From an uncultured Thermogutta sp. (lineage in GTDB: Bacteria; Planctomycetota; Planctomycetia; Pirellulales; Thermoguttaceae), in NCBI GenBank assembly GCA_937128505.1, contig CAKZMM010000063.1, forward strand, positions 1 to 37,440: a DNA stretch of 37,440 nt. The letters are read 5' to 3'. A program made the translations under genes and the position numbers. This document shows positions 1-8,422 of this stretch, piece after piece. The notes beneath the pieces were generated by a model. It did no database searches. It saw only the letters and a program-made list of their open reading frames with translations, and was not told the DNA's origin. Numbering within the stretch: position 1 is the first letter of the stretch; each line of letters opens with the position of its first letter.

Positions 1-63
1 CAGGCTGCGATTCGCGCCCTGGTCGAAGGGTTCCTACTTACTTTCTTGATGTCTCTAACTCAT

Positions 64-87
64 CTTCCGAAACAACTTCCGAAACAA
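64..87. repeat. exact 12-bp tandem duplication
   Basis: CTTCCGAAACAA occurs twice in direct succession (64-75, 76-87) and a third partial copy may start at 88. It lies in non-coding DNA. Confidence 0.95.
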
Positions 88-290
88 CTACCCGGACTCA
101 AATTTTATGGTTCGGGCAAGTGTGCGATAGAGCAAGCATCCAGAAATGTTTTCGCCGTATTCGGGAAGAGGCCTCGATATGACCGAACCCCAATTTAGCC
201 ATTCCCTGAAACGGATGAAAAGGCCCCGTCTCCCGGTGGGCAAAATCCTTGTCACCGACCGACTTTCAACCATGGGGCAACCGCTATTTC

Positions 291-452
291 GCCAAGATTC
301 GCTTTTTTCCCGCATCCCATGGGGAAACGGCTGTTCATCGTGTCGTTAATGCGCGAATTTCTCGTTCTGCGGACCCGCACGGAACTTGTCACAAGGCTCC
401 CTCCATTCTGCCAAGACATCACTTTTTTCCCGTACCCGGGGCGGAAACCGCC
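291..452. repeat. diverged direct repeat, about 120 bp apart
   Basis: Two segments share GCCAAGA, then TTTTTTCCCG, then a C/G-rich stretch and AAAC: 291-332 and 410-452. TTTTTT starts at 303 and 423. An upstream CTTGTCAC also occurs before both (248 and 385), although at different distances. They look like two related non-coding segments; function unknown. Confidence 0.55.
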
Positions 453-540
453 AATAAGCTGGGACAGTCCCACGCTTGCGGCGGTGCCGTCAAAAACGTA
501 AGTTGAAAGCCTCGTGGATATTAAATTGCAAGGTGCGCGC

Positions 541-561
541 GATGCCTTTTGCAAAGGCATC
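541..561. other. 9-bp stem hairpin
   Basis: GATGCCTTT, loop TGC, AAAGGCATC form a perfect stem-loop, followed by GTTTTACCC. It resembles an intrinsic terminator but the T run is only four long. It may end a transcript entering from the left, or be a protein-binding dyad. Confidence 0.6.
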
Positions 562-795
562 GTTTTACCCGCGCATCGAAAGGGCTTTTTACCACATGCG
601 TGTTACCGAGTCTAAGGGTGTCACGGAGCCGACGCATTTGTATCGGCGGTGTTTGCGCAGGCAGGCTCATCGAACAACTGCATGCTGAGCTTAAAGTCCC
701 GCGGTGGATTTCACGCGGTGTGGATTCCACGAAGGTTTGGTGCGATTGACGACTTTTTAACTTTTCGATAACGCACAATTCTTTCATTGGGCCGA

Positions 796-2775
796 ATGAT
801 GCAAAGCCTACTCGAACCGGAATACGATTACGTTTATCGGCTTCAAACACGGGGATCGGGAACCGCCGGTGAACTGCCGCTAACCGATGCCCTCCTTCGC
901 CACCGTCCGAGTGGGGATCTATTCGGTATGGTGCAGGATGTCGGCATGGGGTGGAATCCATCGGAGGTGGATCGTCCCCAATTCGTGATTCTGAGCACCT
1001 TGGGGGGATTGAGGGCCGAAGCCGGTCGGCCGATCGCCTTGGGCTATCACAGCGGACATTGGGAGTTGCGCGAAGCGGTAGCCGCCGTTGCCGAAAGCAT
1101 ATCCGCACACGGAGGGCTCCCTTACGCGGCTTATGTTTCTGACCCCTGCGACGGTCGGACTCAGGGCACCGCCGGGATGTTCGATAGCTTGGCTTATCGG
1201 AACGATGCAGCGGTGGTATTTGGGCGACTTTTGCGCTCCATCCCGCAAGCCTGTGGTGTAGTGGGGGTAGCGAGCTGCGACAAAGGCTTGCCCGCCGTGA
1301 TGATGGCCCTCGCCCGGCACAAACACCTCCCTGGGCTCATTGTGCCCGGCGGGGTAATGCTCCCCTCGGATAGCGGCGAGGATACCGGCCGAATCCAAGC
1401 CATCGGCACACGATATGTCCACGGAGAGCTTTCCTTGGAAGAGGCGGCTCGGCTCGGATGCCGGGTCTGCGCTTCAGGTGGTGGGGGGTGCCATTTCCTG
1501 GGGACGGCGGCAACCGGGCAAGTGATCGCAGAAGCATTAGGACTAACCCTCCCCCATGCAGCCTTGGCTCCCAGTGGCCAAGATTTGTGGCTCGATTTGG
1601 CCCGACGAAGCGGCGCCGCCCTGATGGAGCTTTTCCGAAGGAGGATTCCCCTTGCAGAGATCCTGACCGAAAAGGCTGTGGAAAATGCGATGGTCTGCTT
1701 TGCGGCCTTCGGCGGATCGACGAATTTTCTGCTCCATTTGCCGGCAGTAGCATTCGCGGCCCAATTACCGCGCCCCAGCCTCGAAGATTGGGAGCGCATT
1801 AATCGCCGGGTGCCACGGATCGTTTCCGTGCTGCCGAATGGTCCGGTCAACTTCCCCACGCTATTTGTCTTCCTTGCCGGGGGTGTGCCGGAAGTCATGC
1901 TTCAATTGCGAAAACTCGGGCTTCTGCACGAAGACGTGTTAACGGTCAGCGGACTGCGTTTGGGCCAAGTTTTGGATTGGTGGCAACGCTCTCCGCATCG
2001 CCAGCGGGTTCGGCGAATCCTCCAGGAACAGGAGAATATCGATCCCGATCAGGTCATCCTCACCCCTGAAGGGGCCCAACGGCTGGGGATCACCAGCACG
2101 ATTTGCTTTCCCCGCGGGAATTTGGCACCCGGTGGTTCCGTGATTAAAAGTACCGCGATACGCCGCGAATTGCTCGGCAGCGACGGAGTTTATCGGAAAA
2201 CGGGGCCGGCCCGGGTATTTACCCGGGAAAAGGAGGCAATTGCCGCCATCAAAGGCGAAGGCCCGCGAGCGGTTCGGCCGGGGGATGTACTGGTGTTGAT
2301 CGCCCGCGGACCTTTGGGGGCCGGTATGGAAGAAATCTTTCAGGTGACCTCGGGCCTGACTTACCTCTCTTGGGGGCACGAGGTGGCGGTGCTCACCGAC
2401 GCGAGGTTTTCCGGGGTGAGCACCGGGCCATGCATCGGGTGGATTACCCCAGAAGCGCTTGCCGGCGGGCCGATCGCCAAACTCCGCGACGGGGATAAAG
2501 TTCGCATCGTCATCGATACCCGGCTTCTTACCGGAAGCGTCGATTTCGTGGGTACCGAGGAGCGTGAGTTTGATCCTGCCGAAGGAGCTCGAATTCTGGC
2601 AGAACGCCCGTCGAATCCGGCGGTTTCACCGGACCCGCAGCTACCACCTGAGACGCACTTTTGGGCCATCTTACAGCAACTAAGCGGCGGCCCTTGGCGG
2701 GGGGCTGTGTATGACTACGAACTTCTAATCGAACTTCTGGAGCGACTCCTTCCGAAAGAAGACCGGAAAACTTGA
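796..2775 (+). CDS. yjhG: YjhG/YagF-family D-xylonate dehydratase (IlvD/Edd superfamily)
   Basis: It probably dehydrates D-xylonate (or a similar pentonate) to the 2-keto-3-deoxy acid in cytoplasmic sugar-acid catabolism, using an iron-sulfur cluster. The protein matches E. coli YjhG, as I remember it, along its whole length (about 659 versus 655 residues): GELPLT and RPSGDLFGM near the N-terminus, SDPCDGRTQGT (Cys118), GVASCDKGLPA (Cys161), CASGGGGCHFLGTA, AFGGSTNFLLHLPA, VLPNGPV, ITDARFSGVSTG-type (here LTDARFSGVSTGPCIG) and LAGGPI. The cysteines fit the cluster ligands of IlvD/Edd enzymes. Start: the frame opens at TTG 787, but ATG 796 or 799 is more natural; there is no clear Shine-Dalgarno site to decide. 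No transporter or aldolase adjoins it. The YjhG subfamily call is firm; the substrate is inferred from the family. Confidence 0.93.
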   Translation: MMQSLLEPEYDYVYRLQTRGSGTAGELPLTDALLRHRPSGDLFGMVQDVGMGWNPSEVDRPQFVILSTLGGLRAEAGRPIALGYHSGHWELREAVAAVAESISAHGGLPYAAYVSDPCDGRTQGTAGMFDSLAYRNDAAVVFGRLLRSIPQACGVVGVASCDKGLPAVMMALARHKHLPGLIVPGGVMLPSDSGEDTGRIQAIGTRYVHGELSLEEAARLGCRVCASGGGGCHFLGTAATGQVIAEALGLTLPHAALAPSGQDLWLDLARRSGAALMELFRRRIPLAEILTEKAVENAMVCFAAFGGSTNFLLHLPAVAFAAQLPRPSLEDWERINRRVPRIVSVLPNGPVNFPTLFVFLAGGVPEVMLQLRKLGLLHEDVLTVSGLRLGQVLDWWQRSPHRQRVRRILQEQENIDPDQVILTPEGAQRLGITSTICFPRGNLAPGGSVIKSTAIRRELLGSDGVYRKTGPARVFTREKEAIAAIKGEGPRAVRPGDVLVLIARGPLGAGMEEIFQVTSGLTYLSWGHEVAVLTDARFSGVSTGPCIGWITPEALAGGPIAKLRDGDKVRIVIDTRLLTGSVDFVGTEEREFDPAEGARILAERPSNPAVSPDPQLPPETHFWAILQQLSGGPWRGAVYDYELLIELLERLLPKEDRKT

Positions 2776-3336
2776 AGTCGTCCCCCCCATTACGATCGAG
2801 TTTGCGATCCTTTGCTTCTCAATAGCGTCCCGATTGAGTGCTCCCGGCAACCGAACTGCTGACTCGGCTAGCGGTGCGCTTTAGCTGTTGATTCGCGAGA
2901 TTGGCATCTTCCATGATCTGCGATACGGCTGAATCTGCCGAGATCTCATGACGCATTAATTTGCCGAGATCTCATCACGGATAAATCTGCCGAGATCCGA
3001 TGATCGACGAAAACGAAGCTTTTACCGGCTCATTGCAAATTCTCGTTTACCCAGCAAGTGGCGGGACTTTGCGATCCGCTGCCGCGCGAATCGTTGTTAG
3101 CTGACTTGAAGCCGACAGCTTGGCAGGAGCGGAGTGCTCAGCTCTCAGCACAGCAACCTTGCTGTTGAACACCATCGGGGAGCGCACGCTCAACCGTGAT
3201 GAACTATATGACCGATCTTCCGGCAATCTCTCTTTCCGGAGGTAGGCTACTTCTGGCAAGAGAACTGGAATTCCGGCATGAAAACCCGATCTTTAGCTGC
3301 CGATTGAGGGGGGGTTCGGGGCGGTGCTACGCCCGG
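2776..3336. other. intergenic stretch between two convergent genes
   Basis: No gene seen. It separates the dehydratase stop from the stop of the minus-strand secreted protein. No clear intrinsic terminator is visible. Its main content is the 26-bp tandem array at 2932-3009. Confidence 0.6.
2932..3009. repeat. 26-bp tandem array, three copies (a fourth degenerate)
   Basis: Copies start at 2932, 2958 and 2984 with the core AATYTGCCGAGATC. Copies 1 and 2 match at 22 of 26 positions; the 3' third of copy 3 has drifted. A weaker copy 0 seems to precede them (about 2905-2931). This is the longest tandem array in the window. Confidence 0.92.
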
Positions 3337-5784
3337 TCAATCCTTTTCGCTCATCAGCTCGATAACCGCCACTTCCTCGGGAGATAAACGTAGTTTGGTT
3401 CGCCCATTTGCCCAGGATAGAACCTGTCCGCTTACAAGCTCCCGGGATTTGACGGGCGGATTGCCCTGGTAGGTGATCGTTACGGTGTGCTGGTCCCGAT
3501 CATCGTTGAAAACCGTAAGGTATTTCTGACCAAAGCGCTCCACGTAGACCCGCGGATGGTCGGTTTCGGCCAAAGTGATCGGTTCCCAGCCTGCCTCCGC
3601 TACCGCTTTACACAGCGGAACATAACGGCGAAAGAGCGCGCGATCGCGATTGTACAGTTCGGGTCGACTGAAGTAATGCCCTTCAGATGCATTGGGGCTA
3701 AAAAACCCCGGGAACATCCCATAAGCCAGTGCCCGCTGCATGTACCTTTCCACTAGCTCCGGCGAGAATTGGTCGAAATCCGTATTCATCAAAAAGCAGT
3801 AGGGCTTGCCCTTGCACAGGGATCGTCGGTACAGAAGTTCGGCATCGGACATCGGGCTCCAGCGGCCATTGCGATGCCAATCGGTTTCCGTGCCCAGCAC
3901 GTCCAAATAGGGGACCAACCAGCACAAGCGGCCTGGAGTTCCGTTGGCCATCATCAATTTCCCCATCCCGTGCATATCGTGCGCGATGGCCTGCACATAT
4001 TCGAAGACGATCAAGCCGCGAAAGATCGCCGGTTTGCCGCTTTCTCTGGAAAACACCAGCGGGGTTCGGGCAGCAGCGAAATGATCGCGACGAAAATCCA
4101 ATTCGTCCGTGACATAACCTTCGCTAGAATCAACATATTCCCCGTCGAGCTCGCCGCCACGTTTCTGGATGTAAAGCGTTTCAATGATCTGGGAACTCCA
4201 CTTGTTCCGAAAGTCAGTCACTTCGCCGGAAATGCCCGGCATCGAGTTCATGCTCCAAACAGCTCCATTACACCAGGGAGTATCCAGAAAGCGTGCGGGA
4301 AACTCCCCCTGCTCGTTATGAAAGCCACTGGTGAAAAGAGCTAATGCGGAGCGGTGTTTTTGTTCCGCCAAACGTTTGGCCTCCTGCAAGGCGGCTTGAT
4401 ACGTTCGGGGCAATTCGGGTTTCATCGGCATCCACCACGTCATCGGTTCTGTATAGCGGAAGGTGATGATCCCGTGGGCATCGTCCCATGCCGTTTCGTT
4501 ATTTCCTTCTTTAAAGCAGAAGCCAAAGTCCTCCCAACCCTGCACCTCGCTAATCTTGAAAAAGGGCATCCAGAGCCCCTGTTTGGGAACGCGAACCGTA
4601 AAAGCCTCCGGGAATAGCTCGTAGTAACGGCTCAAGGCTCCACGGAAACCATGCTTCGGGTCGAATTCGAAGCGACAAAATCGCAATTTGGCTTCCGGTT
4701 TTTCCGGCGCAAATCCCAAGTCATAAGCCAAGAAAAGCTCGCGCGTTGCCGCATGGTAGCCGGTCCGGAAGAAAGCCGGCTGCGTCATATCGATTCCCAA
4801 AGCGATCCCTTGAGTCGGTGTACCCACCGCCCCCAAGGGGTATCGGCTTAGCCGTCCGTTGCTGCCGCAGCGCCACGAGGTGCTGTTCATGTATTCCCGC
4901 ATGGGGAGAACATCCACCGTAGAGCGCGGATCTTGAAACCAGCGAAGTCCCTGTGGAGGAACCGGAATGCTATAAATCAGACAGACCGCGCGGTCTCGGC
5001 CGGTTGTTTCCCGCAAGGTGACATCAAAGAAGGTCGCACCGGCTTTCTGATAAGTGCGGCAATCCATGCGAATACCGAGCGCCTGCTTTTCTAACCGTAA
5101 ATAAGCGGAATTGGCGGCTACATCGCGGAGCTGGAAGCCTTCGTCGATCTGCGAGGGGACTTCGACCGGTACGGCATCGAAAAGGGCTGCAAATTCCGGC
5201 ACGCGAATTACCCGCAGCGCCGGATCCCGGAAATATGCCTTTCCCCCGTGCGAGCGGAGTAACATATGAAAGCTGACTGCGCGCACAGGTTTTTCTGGAA
5301 AAACAAGTACCTCCACCCGCTGCCAATCATGGGTTCCGGTAGCGAACGGGGCGATTTGGTCCCACAAGGGTGTGCCGTCCTGATACGTTAAATCCAAATA
5401 GAGCGAATAATTGCTATCAGGCGAACCGGTAACTCCTTCCGCCTTGCTCCAGGCAACCGCCAGTAAAGGCTCCGGCTGCTTCTGATTGAGGATCACCGTC
5501 TGGCTCACCCCGCGTTGGGCTTGTGTGTCCTGGCCATTGTCGCAAATAAACACGTCTCCTTTCCGGTCAAAGCCGAGCTGCCAGGGTCGCCAGCGGTCCG
5601 GTTGAAGCAGATTGGGCCCGGTCTTCTCTTCACCGAGCAGTTTTTTGACCACCCTCGGGCCGGCTGCTTCGGCCAAGGTGCCTGTACCCAGTCGCTGAGC
5701 CGAACTGGATAGTGCCGTCGATGCAAGCAATAGGCCGGCGCCGATCATCCGGAGCACGGTGATGATCTTGAGTTGCCGTCGCAT
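3337..5784 (-). CDS. large secreted glycosidase-like protein
   Basis: I do not recognise the family with certainty. The 815-residue protein starts with a signal peptide (MRRQLK, hydrophobic stretch to about residue 25, probable cleavage after SSA near 29). Residues about 55-200 read as a beta-sandwich, carbohydrate-binding-like module (alternating beta pattern, DWQRVEVLVFPEKPVRAVSFHMLL). The middle, about 330-730, is rich in W, Y, D and E with a DGEYVDSSEGYVTDELDF segment (Asp547 to about 564) and PYLDVLGTETDWHR, typical of a TIM-barrel glycosidase with acidic catalytic residues. The end, about 745-815, looks like a C-terminal beta domain (YLTVFNDDRDQHTVTITYQG). It most likely acts on a polysaccharide outside the cytoplasm; substrate unknown. 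The start is supported by AGGGGA seven bases before ATG. The neighbouring sugar-acid and oxidoreductase genes fit a carbohydrate theme. Confidence 0.8.
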   Translation of the reverse strand: MRRQLKIITVLRMIGAGLLLASTALSSSAQRLGTGTLAEAAGPRVVKKLLGEEKTGPNLLQPDRWRPWQLGFDRKGDVFICDNGQDTQAQRGVSQTVILNQKQPEPLLAVAWSKAEGVTGSPDSNYSLYLDLTYQDGTPLWDQIAPFATGTHDWQRVEVLVFPEKPVRAVSFHMLLRSHGGKAYFRDPALRVIRVPEFAALFDAVPVEVPSQIDEGFQLRDVAANSAYLRLEKQALGIRMDCRTYQKAGATFFDVTLRETTGRDRAVCLIYSIPVPPQGLRWFQDPRSTVDVLPMREYMNSTSWRCGSNGRLSRYPLGAVGTPTQGIALGIDMTQPAFFRTGYHAATRELFLAYDLGFAPEKPEAKLRFCRFEFDPKHGFRGALSRYYELFPEAFTVRVPKQGLWMPFFKISEVQGWEDFGFCFKEGNNETAWDDAHGIITFRYTEPMTWWMPMKPELPRTYQAALQEAKRLAEQKHRSALALFTSGFHNEQGEFPARFLDTPWCNGAVWSMNSMPGISGEVTDFRNKWSSQIIETLYIQKRGGELDGEYVDSSEGYVTDELDFRRDHFAAARTPLVFSRESGKPAIFRGLIVFEYVQAIAHDMHGMGKLMMANGTPGRLCWLVPYLDVLGTETDWHRNGRWSPMSDAELLYRRSLCKGKPYCFLMNTDFDQFSPELVERYMQRALAYGMFPGFFSPNASEGHYFSRPELYNRDRALFRRYVPLCKAVAEAGWEPITLAETDHPRVYVERFGQKYLTVFNDDRDQHTVTITYQGNPPVKSRELVSGQVLSWANGRTKLRLSPEEVAVIELMSEKD

Positions 5785-6039
5785 AGTGTCGTCCCCTATA
5801 AAGCGAAAACAGTGATCAGGATTCCGTATGATTGAGCGATGGTTTTTTAAGTTAGGCTCAAGTCATAACGGTTTTATCACCTTTTATAGTCGCGCGGATT
5901 GGCCTGCGAAAGAAGCCTCGGGCCGCAGGTACCAAACACTCCTGCAGCGTTCTCCTGAAGCGTTGGCGACTTCTTGGGGCACAGCCGCCTTCCGCGAACT
6001 CTCACCGTAAAACGGTTTCCCGATTCTCGCAAAAGCCGT

Positions 6040-6079
6040 GACCAGTTCTCCGATTATTTGACCAGTTGCCCGATTGTTT
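6040..6079. repeat. 20-bp tandem duplication
   Basis: GACCAGTTCTCCGATTATTT (6040-6059) is followed by GACCAGTTGCCCGATTGTTT (6060-6079), 17 of 20 identical. A degenerate earlier copy may lie at 6011-6030 (GGTTTCCCGATTCTC). Confidence 0.9.
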
Positions 6080-6221
6080 TGGGTTCTGATCGCACGCCGG
6101 AAGGAGGGGCATGATCTGCCGTGTGCGCCCAAGGGAAACCCTGGGAAGCTCGGAGCATGTTATCTCACGCTTCCAAGTGGTAGACTAACTTTGAGGTCCA
6201 AACGCAAGCGAAGGTACAAAT

Positions 6222-6268
6222 CGTTTAGGGATTTGATGGAAACTCGTTTTAGGGATTTGACGGAAACT
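6222..6268. repeat. 23/24-bp tandem duplication
   Basis: Copies at 6222-6244 and 6245-6268 share CGTTT(T)AGGGATTTGAYGGAAACT, differing by one inserted T and one C/T change. Confidence 0.93.
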
Positions 6269-6401
6269 GAGGGAAAATCGAAGAGAGCGCAGTATCGCGC
6301 CTCGCAACCTTGCGTGTCAATGCGGCACATGGCGAGGGCGGTCGACAGACGGCTCGGGCTACCGGCATCGAAACCGTGCTTCTGCTAAGGTCGGTAGTCT
6401 G

Positions 6402-6433
6402 GTACACATTTACCCCTGTACGAAATTAACCCT
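6402..6433. repeat. 16-bp degenerate tandem duplication
   Basis: GTACACATTTACCCCT (6402-6417) and GTACGAAATTAACCCT (6418-6433) match at 12 of 16 positions, 30 bases before the next start codon. Confidence 0.6.
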
Positions 6434-6462
6434 TTTTAGGAAATAGCTCCGCAAATACTTCG

Positions 6463-8034
6463 ATGAAAGATTATCGACCTCGTGGTGTGATCCCGATTGC
6501 AGCTTCGGCAACCGGGTTGACGGCTGCACGAAAGAGTTGCCCTGTCAAGCCAAGGGGCGCGATCCTCGGAGCCCTATTGGCGGCCATTGTGGCGAGCCCA
6601 ATCCCCGTTTGGGCGAATGAGCTGATTCAGACGCGGCTCCAACTTCAGGAAAAATATCGCCAGCAGTTGACCGACCTTGCAGCCTGGTGCGAAAGCCAAA
6701 ACTTGCCGGAACTTGCAGCGCGCACGCGACACTGGTTCCATCCTCCGGATCCTCATAAGCTGTATATGCCGGTTCTACCTCGGGAGACGAATTCCCTGGC
6801 CCCACCCTCGGGGGTGACGGGGCCGGCGGCGGAATGGCATGCCCGATTTGCTCGGCTTCGCCGGGATCAAGCGGCGGCACTATTCGAACTTGCCCGACGA
6901 GCCATCCGAGCCCAACGGGCGGCTTTGGCCTTCGAGTGCTTATTGGATGCTCTGCGCGAAAACCCGGACCACGAGACGATTCGTCGAATTCTCGGCTTTC
7001 AACCTTACCAAGGTCAGTGGCGTACCGCTTACGAAGTGCGCCGGCTGCGAAGCGGGGATATCTGGCATGAGAAATTCGGATGGATTCCCGCCGCGCATCG
7101 CAATCGATACGAAAACGGCTTGCGGCCTATCAACGACCGCTGGCTGCCGGCCGAGGAGGTCGAGCAGTTGCGAAGCGATATCCACAACGGTTGGGATATC
7201 GAGACGGAGCACTACCTCATTCGAACCAATGCCGGATTGGAAGCCGGCATTGTGATGGCCAACGAACTCGAACGACTTTTCTCGGTCTGGCGGCAGCTTT
7301 TCGTCCGCTTTTACGCCAATGAGGCGCAGATTATGAGCCTATTCGATGCCCGGTCGCGAACGGGCCTACCCACCGTCGCCAAAAAACGGGTTGTGTACTT
7401 TCGCAGTCAAGAAGACTTTCGAAATGGTCTTCGGGCGGCATTGCCGGCGGTTGACCGGGTGAACATCACGGGAGTATATTTTGGCCAAAACCGCACAGCC
7501 TATTTTTTCGTAAGCGATCCTCCCGATTGGACCACCGTCTATCACGAGGCTACCCACCAGCTTTTTGCTGAAGCGCGTCCTACTAGTTCGCAAGCGGGGT
7601 TACGTCAGAATTTTTGGATCCTCGAGGCTGTAGCCCTCTACATGGAAACGCTTCGCACGCAGGGGGATTATCACGTACTGGGCGGCTGGGAGGCGCAGCG
7701 GGTCAAGGATGCCTGCTACCGGCTCGTGCATAGGAACGAATATCTCCCTTTGGAGAAATTGGTCAGCCTGGGAATGGAACAATTTCAAACCTACCCGGAT
7801 TTGGGGATGCTCTATACTCAATGTGCCGGACTTGCCCAGTTCTTCATGCATCATGATTACGGACGGTACCGCGACGGCCTGATTGCTTATTTAAATGCCG
7901 TATACAGTGGCCGTGACGATCTGCTGAGTCTTTCGCGATACACGGGAAAGCAACTCGCCGAATTGGACAACGAATATCACCATTATATGGCCTCAGGTCC
8001 GGAGCTTAGCCCGATTCATTCCGCAGCTCGGTGA
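6463..8034 (+). CDS. secreted DUF1570-like putative zinc metallopeptidase
   Basis: The 523-residue protein has a basic N-terminus and a hydrophobic stretch (about 31-50) ending PVWA-NE, so it is probably exported; the signal is unusually long. Residues about 150-240 carry a repeated planctomycete-style pattern (NPDHETIRRILGFQPYQGQW, then GWIPAAHR, then RWLPAEEVEQL) also found in the protein at 30384. The C-terminal half holds VYHEATHQLF, an HExxH zinc motif (His361, Glu362, His365), and ILEAVALYMETL with Glu388 placed as the third ligand of a gluzincin. The layout matches what I recall of DUF1570 proteins. Peptidase activity is inferred from the motif only. It lies 388 bases before the Tat-exported oxidoreductase on the same strand. 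Confidence 0.82.
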   Translation: MKDYRPRGVIPIAASATGLTAARKSCPVKPRGAILGALLAAIVASPIPVWANELIQTRLQLQEKYRQQLTDLAAWCESQNLPELAARTRHWFHPPDPHKLYMPVLPRETNSLAPPSGVTGPAAEWHARFARLRRDQAAALFELARRAIRAQRAALAFECLLDALRENPDHETIRRILGFQPYQGQWRTAYEVRRLRSGDIWHEKFGWIPAAHRNRYENGLRPINDRWLPAEEVEQLRSDIHNGWDIETEHYLIRTNAGLEAGIVMANELERLFSVWRQLFVRFYANEAQIMSLFDARSRTGLPTVAKKRVVYFRSQEDFRNGLRAALPAVDRVNITGVYFGQNRTAYFFVSDPPDWTTVYHEATHQLFAEARPTSSQAGLRQNFWILEAVALYMETLRTQGDYHVLGGWEAQRVKDACYRLVHRNEYLPLEKLVSLGMEQFQTYPDLGMLYTQCAGLAQFFMHHDYGRYRDGLIAYLNAVYSGRDDLLSLSRYTGKQLAELDNEYHHYMASGPELSPIHSAAR

Positions 8035-8422
8035 CGAGAAAGCGACCGTGAACTGGCAAGAATATCTCGCGCGCCCGACACGCACAAAAATTGCCTTCCT
8101 AACGATTGACTCCCCGCGGCCGGCAACCCCGTGTTGGTGTGCACGTTTGGATGACCTGCCTAAAACAGGGCCATAACTCCGCACGAAGGGCCCCGGAATC
8201 CGGCGGGGATTAGGTCGGACCGATGAGCCCGCGATTGAACTCGCGATACTCTGGCGGCAGGTCGGAACAACGGTGAAGGGCTTTTGCACTCTTCAGAGAA
8301 ATTTTAGAGAAATTTTTCGGTACCTGTTCGTGATGGCAGCTTGATAGAGCTGGAAACAAAACCTCTCGACAAACGGCGGCTTGCGATTTTGCTGTGAATT
8401 CTGGCTTGAAAGGAGCGTGGTC
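8035..8422. other. intergenic stretch
   Basis: No gene seen. It contains the 11-bp duplication at 8295 and ends in a strong Shine-Dalgarno site (AGGAG, 8411-8415) for the next gene. Confidence 0.6.
8295..8316. repeat. exact 11-bp tandem duplication
   Basis: AGAGAAATTTT occurs at 8295-8305 and 8306-8316, non-coding, about 105 bases before the next start codon. Confidence 0.9.

Larger units (their letters stand above)
1..795. other. gene-free stretch upstream of the dehydratase gene
   Basis: I see no convincing gene here; the short open frames have no recognisable protein and overlap one another. The stretch holds an exact 12-bp tandem duplication at 64-87, a pair of related T6-CCCG segments near 291-332 and 410-452, and a hairpin at 541-561. 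The left edge is cut by the window, so the end of an upstream gene could lie just outside. Confidence 0.6.
5785..6462. other. intergenic stretch between divergent genes
   Basis: No gene seen. It must hold promoters for the minus-strand secreted protein and for the plus-strand gene at 6463. It contains three separate unrelated tandem duplications (6040, 6222, 6402). Confidence 0.6.

Noticed and set aside
521-1108. 195-residue open frame on the minus strand
   Set aside because: It overlaps the start of the dehydratase gene in antisense and its Arg/Pro/Ser-rich product resembles a GC-rich shadow frame.
2932-3009. Possible small CRISPR array
   Set aside because: The copies are directly adjacent with no spacers, they are degenerate, and no cas gene is present.
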